From CAYLQD01 sp043819695 (lineage in GTDB: Bacteria > Planctomycetota > PUPC01): a stretch of DNA of 21,436 nucleotides. This document shows, piece by piece, positions 7,887 to 14,285 of this stretch; the first letter of the stretch is position 1, and each line of letters begins with the position of its first letter. The notes beneath the pieces were generated by a model that saw only the letters and a program-made list of their open reading frames with translations, did no database searches and was not told the origin of the DNA. A program made the position numbers and the translations under genes. The stretch spans positions 1 through 21,436 of the forward strand of contig JBDREM010000255.1 of NCBI GenBank assembly GCA_043819695.1, read 5' to 3'.

Positions 7887-8814
7887 CGTGGTTGTTTCCG
7901 GTCACTTTCAGGAAGACCTTCTCGAGCCCCTTGCCGTCGGTCATGACGTGATAGGGCACGTGCTTGTGTGCGACGAGCTTCTCGACGAGTCCTGCGATCG
8001 CCTCCTTGCCGCCGCTCATCTCGATGCGCAGGACGTCGGGGGCGACCCCGTGGACCTGGCGGACGGCCGGGGTCTCGAGCAGGAGCCTCGCGCAGTCTTC
8101 GAGGTCTCCCAGTATCTTGATCGTGAGCGTGAAATCGCCGGCGTCCTCGTGTGCAGCGGCGTCGGGCGCGCCGGAGTAGGCGAGCTTGCCGTTGTCGATG
8201 ATGACGACCTTGTCGATGAGCCCCTCGAGTTCGGAGAGGATGTGCGAGCTGATGAAGATGGACTTGCTTTCGGCGGCGAGCACGCGCAGGAGCTCGCGCA
8301 GGTCGCGCCGCGCCTGCGGATCGAGGCCCGCGGCCGGTTCGTCGAGGAGCAGGAGGTCGGGGTCGTGGACGAGCGCGCGTGCGAGGCTGATGCGCTGCCG
8401 CATGCCCTTCGAGAGGTCGGCCACCTTCTTGGCGAGGAGCGGGCCGAGCTCGACGAAGTCGACGAGGTCCGCGATCCTCCGGCGGCGCCCGCCGCCCTTG
8501 AGGCCGTAGGCGCGGGCGAAGAAGTCGAGGTACTCGCTGACGAGCATGTCGGGATAGGAGCCGAAGAAGTCGGGCATGAAGCCGATCATGGGGCGCACGA
8601 TGTCGGCGTCGTTGATCATGGAGTGGCCGTCGAGCCACGCGTCGCCGCCGTCGGGCTGTTCGATTGTCGCGAGCATTCGGAGGGTCGTCGTCTTGCCGGC
8701 GCCGTTGGGCCCGATGAAGCCGCAGACCTCGCCCTGGCCGAGGGTGAACGAGAGCGAATCGACGGCCCGGAGCGTGCCGAAGACTTTCGTCAGGCTGTCG
8801 ACCCTCAGTTCCAT
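7876..8814 (-). CDS. ABC transporter ATP-binding protein
   Basis: The 312-aa protein has the full nucleotide-binding domain. Walker A GPNGAGKT is at 35-42, the signature LSKGM at 134-138, Walker B LLLLDEP at 154-160 followed by the D-loop GLDP, and the switch His at 191 (SSHIL). A roughly 90-residue C-terminal regulatory domain follows, as in NatA/GldA/CcmA-type exporter ATPases. The signature is LSKGM rather than LSGGQ, a common variant in this branch. The start at 8814 overlaps the previous stop by one base (TGATG). The open frame continues to 8982 but the extra residues run inside the upstream gene and do not look like an NBD. It pairs with the downstream permease. Confidence 0.92.
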   Translation of the reverse strand: MELRVDSLTKVFGTLRAVDSLSFTLGQGEVCGFIGPNGAGKTTTLRMLATIEQPDGGDAWLDGHSMINDADIVRPMIGFMPDFFGSYPDMLVSEYLDFFARAYGLKGGGRRRRIADLVDFVELGPLLAKKVADLSKGMRQRISLARALVHDPDLLLLDEPAAGLDPQARRDLRELLRVLAAESKSIFISSHILSELEGLIDKVVIIDNGKLAYSGAPDAAAHEDAGDFTLTIKILGDLEDCARLLLETPAVRQVHGVAPDVLRIEMSGGKEAIAGLVEKLVAHKHVPYHVMTDGKGLEKVFLKVTGNNHDAV

Positions 8815-10607
8815 CAGTAGACCCCGAAGATCGCACACTGCGTGCCCTGGTCCTTGAACGAGCTGAGCCAGACGTGCTCGTTCGTGAGGCCCTCCGCTTG
8901 CGCCGCGTAAGCGTTGCCGTTCTCGAACATCCGCCGCCAGCGGTCGAGCGCCAGATCGCGCGATTTTCTGGGGACGAGACATCGAATAACGTTGTCGACG
9001 GCGGATTCGTTGGCCGCGCGGCGGGTCCGAATCGCCGTTTCGCCGACGAGCGGAGCCGACCCCTTCGCCCCTTCACTCAAGCGGTCGAAATAGGCGAACT
9101 TGCCCTTGTGGCTGACCACGAGGGCCTTCAGCGAGCAGCCGAGGTGGTTCTCGGCGAACAGCGTCCCGCCGTCCTCCCAGACGACCAACCTGCGGCGCTC
9201 GAGTGTGATGAGCTCGCGCCCGAACCACACCTGCGTCCGCGGCGGCAGCACGCCTTCGTATTCTCGGCCGCGGCCGGACGGTCTCGAGACGAGGGTCAAC
9301 GGGCCGTCGCGGTCTTCGTCCTCGCCGGCGCCGAGGAAATGCGGCAGTTCCGTCGCGGCGCCCGTCAGTGAAGTGCCGAACCCGAACGGCACATAGACGC
9401 CGAACTGCGAGAGGTCGATCCTCTTCTTCACCCGCTGGTCGATGAAGCGCACGGCGACGCAGTTCACGTACGGCGTGAACCCCTCGTTGAACATTGCCGC
9501 GGTGATCGTCAGCACGATGGCGCAGAAGCTTGCCGCGGGCGCGGCCGCGTAGTAGAGGAGCAGGCGGCCTTTCTTTTTTATGAGGTACCACCAGCCCAGC
9601 GGGCCGACGAGCGCCGCGAAGACCACCAACGCCACGAGGACCGACCAGAACGGCGGGCTGTCGACCCCCTGGACGCGCGGATACGCCTGCCGGGTGGCTT
9701 CAGTGAGCCGGCTGTCCGCCGCGGCCCGAAGCCCGAGGCCGGCCAGCACATTCTTGTGGGGGGTTGAGAGGAACTTCGTGTCGACAAACGTGAGCCCGCC
9801 CATGCCGACGAAGTACGTCTTCGGCTGCCGCTTCTCGGCTGCGCTGTCCTTGTCGTCCGCGGGCCCGCCGGGCGCATCGAGAAAGGCGGCCTCCGCGGCA
9901 AGCTGCTTCGCGAGGTCCGTTCTCGCATCGGGCGGCGCGTCGACCATCATGCAGATGCCGCCCATCGCCATCCAGTCGATGAGGGGCTTCTTGTTGAACT
10001 CGGGCTCCGCCCAGGCGTCGTGCTCCACCACGACCACGTCGATGCCCGAGTACCCGAGCCAACTGTCCGGCAGCCCGGCGCCGGCCAGCACGTGGCTCAC
10101 GTCGAACGCGAACGGGGTGAGCATGTCGCTGTTGATGGTGAGAGCGGTCGAGCGGGCTATCGACAAGCCTATGAGCGTGGGGCCGGTGGATGTGTGTCCG
10201 CTCGACCCGCCATGAACGTTTATCGAACGCGTTTGTCCGGATATGTCCATGCGCCGCAGGACGCGCCCGCTGCCTGCATCGCTGAATGCGACGGACTCCG
10301 GGCCGTAGTAACGGATGTCGGTGTGGACGGGGACGTAGAGGCATCGCCGGATGCCGCCGCCCTTCGGGACGCTGAACACGGCGGATATTTGCGACGCGCC
10401 CGTGGTCCGCACCTGGATGGTCCGCGGCTCGCCGGCGTTCTCGAACTCGAAAAAGACCGGCAGCATGTTGCCGAAGCGAACGTTGGCGCCGAGCCCGACG
10501 CGGACGCGGCAGGAGAGGGTCTTGTCAATCCCTGAAGCTGCTGCCGACGCGCGCCCGGCGCAGACGGCGATCAGCGCGCAGAGAGCGATCGAACACGCGG
10601 TCCTCAT
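8814..10607 (-). CDS. Exported/membrane protein of MoxR operon, GATase-like segment, unknown function
   Basis: The 597-aa protein begins with a clear signal peptide (about 1-24, ending ASA). An extracytoplasmic region follows with a beta-sandwich-like part (about 30-130). A segment with GIDVVVVEHD then IDWMAMGGICMMV (about 188-222) resembles the strand-helix-strand core of class I glutamine amidotransferase-like domains without obvious catalytic residues. Two membrane helices (about 319-342 and 350-371) are joined by a basic loop YLIKKKGR, and a 220-residue C-terminal domain follows. The 'VGPLGWWYLI' turn is reminiscent of planctomycete and Bacillus proteins encoded with MoxR/ABC clusters. 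It overlaps moxR by 4 nt (ATGA) and the ABC ATPase by 1 nt. I do not recognise a specific family name, and no function is claimed. Confidence 0.75.
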   Translation of the reverse strand: MRTACSIALCALIAVCAGRASAAASGIDKTLSCRVRVGLGANVRFGNMLPVFFEFENAGEPRTIQVRTTGASQISAVFSVPKGGGIRRCLYVPVHTDIRYYGPESVAFSDAGSGRVLRRMDISGQTRSINVHGGSSGHTSTGPTLIGLSIARSTALTINSDMLTPFAFDVSHVLAGAGLPDSWLGYSGIDVVVVEHDAWAEPEFNKKPLIDWMAMGGICMMVDAPPDARTDLAKQLAAEAAFLDAPGGPADDKDSAAEKRQPKTYFVGMGGLTFVDTKFLSTPHKNVLAGLGLRAAADSRLTEATRQAYPRVQGVDSPPFWSVLVALVVFAALVGPLGWWYLIKKKGRLLLYYAAAPAASFCAIVLTITAAMFNEGFTPYVNCVAVRFIDQRVKKRIDLSQFGVYVPFGFGTSLTGAATELPHFLGAGEDEDRDGPLTLVSRPSGRGREYEGVLPPRTQVWFGRELITLERRRLVVWEDGGTLFAENHLGCSLKALVVSHKGKFAYFDRLSEGAKGSAPLVGETAIRTRRAANESAVDNVIRCLVPRKSRDLALDRWRRMFENGNAYAAQAEGLTNEHVWLSSFKDQGTQCAIFGVY

Positions 10608-11614
10608 GTCTTGACTATTCTCCCCTCGCTCAGGTCCACAAGCTGTGCGACCATTCCCCGCCCGGTCTTGCCGTCGAGGCGGGCGGCGTGATGAAGAATG
10701 ACACGGTGGCCGAGCACGGCCGGCGCGGCCGCGCGGACGTCCTCGAACCCGACGCCCGGCCGGCCGTCGATGAGGGCCGCCGCCTTTGCGATCAGCGCGA
10801 GCCAGATCGCGCCGCGCGGTGATGCGCCGAACCTGACCCCGGCCCGGACTTCGTCGGGCGCGTCGGCGTCGTCGGCGTGCGTCATCGCGACGAGCGCCGA
10901 GATGTGCTCGGCGATCGCCTCGGGCAGGAAGATATCAGCGACGAGCTGCTGGAGCGCGCGCAGTTCTTCGAGCGTCATGATCGGGGCCGGCTCCTTCGGC
11001 CGCCCGTCCTTGCGCTCCGTGATGATCGTCTTGAGCACGTCCCGGCCGGCGCCGGTGACGTCGAGCTTGACGGCGAAGCGGTCGAGCTGCGCCTCCGGCA
11101 GCGGGTACGTGCCCTCGAGCTCGATCGGGTTCTGTGTCGCGAGCACGCAGAACGGCGCCTCGAGCGGCATAGTCTTGCCGAGCTGCGTGACCTGATACTC
11201 GCTCATTGCCTCGAGGAGCGCCGATTGCGTCTTCGGGCTGGCGCGGTTGATCTCGTCGGCGAGCAGCAGATTGGTGAAGACGGGGCCCGGATAGAACCTC
11301 ATCTGCCGGGCGCCGTCCTTCTCCTCGAGGACGTAGCTGCCGGTGATGTCGGACGGCAGCAGGTCGGGTGTGAACTGAATTCGGCGGTAGTCGACGCCGA
11401 GCGCCTTCGCAAAGGATTTGACCAGGACGGTCTTGCCGAGGCCGGGGAGCCCCTCGAGCAGGGCGTGCCCGCCGGCGAGGATCGTCGCGAACGCCATCCG
11501 GACCAGTTCGGGCTTGCCGAGGATGACGGCATTTACGGCGTCCATCACGAGGCGGCACTTCTCGGCCGCGCGCTCGACCTGCTCCTTGGGCAGCAACTGG
11601 GCTTTCTCCTCCAC
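10604..11614 (-). CDS. moxR: MoxR-family AAA+ ATPase
   Basis: The 336-aa protein is a full-length MoxR ATPase. Walker A GLPGLGKT is at 55-62, Walker B LLLADEIN at 116-123, the QNPIE sensor region at 161-165, LDRF at 177-180, and the sensor-2 Arg in GASPRG near 267. MoxR proteins are cytoplasmic chaperone-like ATPases that act with VWA/DUF58 partners in maturing protein complexes; three such partners are encoded downstream here. The start is GTG at 11614, preceded by a consensus Shine-Dalgarno AAGGAGG with 7-nt spacing. An ATG at 11621 is out of frame. The gene lies 26 nt after the unknown coiled-coil gene and overlaps the next gene by 4 nt. Confidence 0.95.
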   Translation of the reverse strand: MEEKAQLLPKEQVERAAEKCRLVMDAVNAVILGKPELVRMAFATILAGGHALLEGLPGLGKTVLVKSFAKALGVDYRRIQFTPDLLPSDITGSYVLEEKDGARQMRFYPGPVFTNLLLADEINRASPKTQSALLEAMSEYQVTQLGKTMPLEAPFCVLATQNPIELEGTYPLPEAQLDRFAVKLDVTGAGRDVLKTIITERKDGRPKEPAPIMTLEELRALQQLVADIFLPEAIAEHISALVAMTHADDADAPDEVRAGVRFGASPRGAIWLALIAKAAALIDGRPGVGFEDVRAAAPAVLGHRVILHHAARLDGKTGRGMVAQLVDLSEGRIVKT

Positions 11615-11621
11615 GCCGCAT

Positions 11622-11628
11622 CCTCCTT
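11622..11628 (-). promoter_or_regulatory. Consensus ribosome binding site deciding the GTG start of moxR
   Basis: AAGGAGG on the minus strand is 7 nt from the GTG at 11614. It is the strongest Shine-Dalgarno in the window. It sits in the only real gap of the minus-strand operon, which suggests high or independent translation of MoxR. Confidence 0.75.
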
Positions 11629-11640
11629 CCCGTTATCCAC

Positions 11641-13065
11641 TTAGTCCTGGCTCTTGAAGTAGCGCTTCAGGACGTCGTTGTGGCGCGGCAGCAGGCGCGC
11701 GTTCCACGTGAGCCGCTCGTTGCCGGGCCCGAAGCGTCTCATCGGCCCGCCCGGCACGACCTGCCCCGGCTCGACGTCCGACTCGTCGGGCGCCGTTATG
11801 ATGTGGCCCAGGTCGACGGTCGGATCGCCCTGCCGGCCGCGAAACGTCTTGGCCTGAAACTTCCCGAGGTTCTCGTCGGTCTTGTTGATGTATTCAAGAG
11901 GCGCCGGCCCGGGCCCGCGCGTTATGCCGCCCTTGCCGGGCGCGCCGCCGGCGACCGCGGCGCAGATCGCGGCCAGCTCGTCCGGGGTCAGCCCGGCCTC
12001 GAGGAGGATGCCGGCGCACTTCTCGCCCGCTCCTGCCAGCTCCCCCTGCATCGCTTCCAGCACCGCCGACAGGCACTTCATCTCGGCGTCGGAGAATGCC
12101 GCCCCGGGCGACTCGCATTCCTGCAACTTGTCCATCAGCTTCTGGAACATTTCGGGCGACATCTGCTCCGCCGCGTTCGCAAGCGCCTCGAGCTGCTCGT
12201 CCGACAGCCCTTGCTGATCGAGCTTCTCCTTGAGCAGGTTCTTGAGCCCTTCGGCTCCTTTGTTCTTCAGCATCTCGGCCAGTTGCTCGCGCTCGTCCAT
12301 CGTCATTTTCTTTTGAAGCTTCTCCGAGAGCTCCTTCGCAAGCTCCTGGTCGCTCTCGAACCGGCGGAACGAATCCAGTGTCTGACGCTTCAGCTCCTCC
12401 TTGCACTGGTCGAGCGCCTGCCAGTCCTCCGAGTCCATCTTGCCGCTCTGCTCTTCCTTCTCTTGAAGCTCCTTGATCAGGTCCTTCGTCTTCTCCACGT
12501 ACTCCGGGTCGGCGAGCTTGTCGGTATCGAGGATGCGCACCAGCTCGGCCATCTTCTTGACCGGCGTTGCCGCGCCGCCGCGCTTCCTGGTCGGCGGTCG
12601 CAGGTCAGGCAGGAGAGCGACAACGACGAGCGCGGTCAGCAGAGCGGCCGCGGTCGCGGCCGCCGGCGCCGGGAAGCGGCCCTTGATCCGAACATCGTCC
12701 TCGGCGAGGTCCGGCGCCCAATCTTCTCCGTGCGCTTCCTGGAGCGCCATGTAGACGCCCCGGTTCCCGCTGCGAAGATCGGTCGCGGCGTTCGCCTTCC
12801 AGCTCAGCATACACCATCGCCGCCGCGTCACGTACAAATAGAGGGAGACGCCGGCGAGCCATGCCGGCACGACGTAGATGACGCTGAAGAGACGCGGCCA
12901 CAACAACTTGGACAGGAAAATCAGCGTGAGGGCTGCGACGAGCGCCGGCGCGCTCAGCCGGACAAGCCGGACGAAGAACTCGGCGGCCGATGCACCGGCC
13001 CTGTAGCGGCTGCTGATCCGCTTGAGTCGCTCGAATGCAGTCGATCCGGCATTGCTCGTGCTCAT
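11641..13065 (-). CDS. Membrane protein with long helical/coiled-coil domain, unknown function
   Basis: The 474-aa protein is the first gene of the operon. It has two adjacent membrane helices (about 38-56 and 60-79) and a third (about 133-153). A highly charged Lys/Glu/Gln-rich helical region (about 168-345) is likely coiled coil, and a Gly/Pro-rich linker (about 372-392) leads to a C-terminal tail ending RYFKSQD. I recognise no catalytic motif. The architecture resembles large planctomycete proteins placed just before MoxR, but that is only a contextual analogy. It may be a membrane scaffold or substrate for the MoxR/VWA machinery. The start at 13065 is the first ATG behind the promoter; a weak purine-rich GGGG element lies 8 nt upstream. 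The stop is TAA. Confidence 0.75.
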   Translation of the reverse strand: MSTSNAGSTAFERLKRISSRYRAGASAAEFFVRLVRLSAPALVAALTLIFLSKLLWPRLFSVIYVVPAWLAGVSLYLYVTRRRWCMLSWKANAATDLRSGNRGVYMALQEAHGEDWAPDLAEDDVRIKGRFPAPAAATAAALLTALVVVALLPDLRPPTRKRGGAATPVKKMAELVRILDTDKLADPEYVEKTKDLIKELQEKEEQSGKMDSEDWQALDQCKEELKRQTLDSFRRFESDQELAKELSEKLQKKMTMDEREQLAEMLKNKGAEGLKNLLKEKLDQQGLSDEQLEALANAAEQMSPEMFQKLMDKLQECESPGAAFSDAEMKCLSAVLEAMQGELAGAGEKCAGILLEAGLTPDELAAICAAVAGGAPGKGGITRGPGPAPLEYINKTDENLGKFQAKTFRGRQGDPTVDLGHIITAPDESDVEPGQVVPGGPMRRFGPGNERLTWNARLLPRHNDVLKRYFKSQD

Positions 13066-13082
13066 GAGTAGACCCCTGCTTT

Positions 13083-13112
13083 ATTATAGGGGTAACGTTT
13101 GGCGCGCGGCAA
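13083..13112 (-). promoter_or_regulatory. Sigma-70-type promoter for the minus-strand operon
   Basis: Read on the minus strand, TTGCCG (13112-13107) is separated by 18 nt from a perfect TATAAT (13088-13083). The expected transcription start is about 13076-13078, giving a leader of only about 11-13 nt before the ATG at 13065. Position and match are good in an otherwise very GC-rich sequence, but the promoter is predicted, not demonstrated. Confidence 0.55.
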
Positions 13113-13135
13113 GCTTATTATTCGCCTGCGCCGCT

Positions 13136-13170
13136 CCGGACGCGACGGCGCGCGTCCCTCCCGGACGCGA
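13136..13170 (+). repeat. Direct repeat CCGGACGCGA, two copies
   Basis: CCGGACGCGA occurs at 13136-13145 and again at 13161-13170, in the intergenic space between the operon promoter and the fucosidase relic. Together with the nearby hairpin at 13204-13223 it looks like a fragment of a dispersed intergenic repeat. Confidence 0.5.
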
Positions 13171-13203
13171 TGGAGAACGCGATAGCGGCGTGCGCCCCGG
13201 AGG

Positions 13204-13223
13204 GGCCACGCTCCGTAGTGGCC
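13204..13223. repeat. Hairpin GGCCAC-8 nt-GTGGCC after the fucosidase relic
   Basis: GGCCAC (13204-13209) and GTGGCC (13218-13223) form a perfect 6-bp stem with an 8-nt loop. It lies immediately downstream, on the minus strand, of the fucosidase stop at 13225. It may be a terminator remnant, but no T-run is present. Confidence 0.4.
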
Positions 13224-13224
13224 G

Positions 13225-14062
13225 CTATCTGGCGAGCTCGACCTTGAACGCGTGGGCATGCTCGCAGGGCGGTTCGGCGGGGAGGACGACGTCGAGCGCG
13301 TCGGCGGCCTGCTCCCATTCGAACTTGCCGCCGTGGCCGAGGAGCGCGACGCCGGCAACCTTGCCGGCGCCGGCCGCCGCGCCCAACGACGGAACGGCCA
13401 AGCTTTCGCCGTCACCGGGCCACGCCAACGCGATCACCTCCATGCCCGTCCGCGCCTGGTCGTCGCCCCGGAATGGGATGGCGCCGTCGAAGCAGAGGTG
13501 GTCCGGCTCGTAGTTGTCGATGAGGTCCTTGACGCGGGCGGCCCATTCGCGGCGCCAGTGTTCGGGCGGGTTCAGCGGCTGGCGGAGGTCGGTGTCGCCG
13601 TGCTTCTCGTGATAGAAGTCAGCATAGGCGGGGTCGTTCCCGTCGCAGGGCACGCCCTTGAACGGCCCGCCGCTGTCGGCGCCTTTGTTGACGTTGAACC
13701 AGCTATACGAGCGCGAGAGGTGCGACGTGACGCCGAAGCGCAACCCGTGCTTCAGAGCGGCGTCGCGCCACATCCCGGTGATTTCCTTCTTCGGCCCCAT
13801 GTTCACGGCGTTCCACTTGTGGTGTGTCGAGTTCCACAGTCGGGATGAAGTCCTTGTAACCGAACTCGGACGGATGGCCGTAGGTCTTGCAGTGGTGCTC
13901 GTAGACGCCGTCGCCCTCGATGTACATCTGGCGGGCGTACCATTCGCCGAGCTCGGCCGCCGAGTACACGCCCCAGTGGATGAAGATCCCGAACTTGGCG
14001 TCTACAAACCAGTCGGGCACGCCGTACCGCTTCAGCGCTTCCCAATTGGGTTCCTACTTCAT
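13225..14062 (-). pseudogene. GH29 alpha-L-fucosidase, degraded
   Basis: Three pieces of one glycoside hydrolase family 29 protein are visible on the minus strand. From the ATG at 14062 the frame reads Met-Lys-TAG, then EPNWEALKRYGVPDW and the family hallmark AKFGIFIHWGVYS, up to KDFIP near 13841. The next recognisable residues, WNSTHHKWNAVNMGP, are in a different frame from 13836, and the roughly 35-40 residues normally between them are missing. That second frame runs to 13225. It jumps in frame from CFDGAIPF (nucleophile-region Asp retained) straight to the C-terminal beta-domain (ALAWPGDGE...LLGHGGKFEW), dropping about 200 residues including the acid/base region. About 279 codons remain of a usual 450-550. 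The enzyme would hydrolyse alpha-L-fucosides; this copy cannot be functional as read. Confidence 0.85.
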
Positions 14063-14071
14063 AACAACGCG

Positions 14072-14077
14072 CTCCTC
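14072..14077 (-). promoter_or_regulatory. Preserved Shine-Dalgarno of the fucosidase relic
   Basis: GAGGAG on the minus strand lies 9 nt before the ATG at 14062. It shows that this ATG was the native start and that the TAG at codon 3 is a true interruption rather than an upstream boundary. Confidence 0.55.
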
Positions 14078-14243
14078 TGCCAGATGTCGGACGTTCCTCG
14101 GCGGCCCCGTCGGCCGGCCGGGTCCGCCCGGACCGGTAACAGTATGCAATGCGGGTGCGGCGGCGTCCGGCGCCGACCCGTCCGTTTTGGCCGGCTTCTG
14201 TGCATGTTTTGCCGGCGCGGGTCGAGGCCGTCGCGTGCGTTTC

Positions 14244-14274
14244 TTGTGCAGCGCCGCTCGCGGCATGATATAAT
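14244..14274 (+). promoter_or_regulatory. Extended -10 promoter for the plus-strand redox operon
   Basis: TGATATAAT (TGn plus a perfect TATAAT at 14269-14274) sits 11 nt before the ATG at 14286. A poor -35 candidate TTGTGC lies at 14244-14249 (19-nt spacer). An extended -10 commonly compensates for that. The predicted start point near 14281 would make the first mRNA almost leaderless, and indeed no Shine-Dalgarno precedes this ATG. Confidence 0.5.
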
Positions 14275-14281
14275 GCGGCGC
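14251..14281. promoter_or_regulatory. Inverted repeat GCGCCGC/GCGGCGC around the -10 box
   Basis: GCGCCGC at 14251-14257 is the reverse complement of GCGGCGC at 14275-14281, with the -10 hexamer in the 17-nt interior. Its placement would suit a repressor operator. The arms are pure G/C in a GC-rich genome, so chance is a real alternative. Confidence 0.25.
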
Positions 14282-14285
14282 GAGC

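Noticed and set aside
14054..14056. TAG read as an amino acid (stop-codon recoding)
   Set aside because: TAG terminates the HTH gene at 97-99, and the fucosidase has two further, independent lesions.
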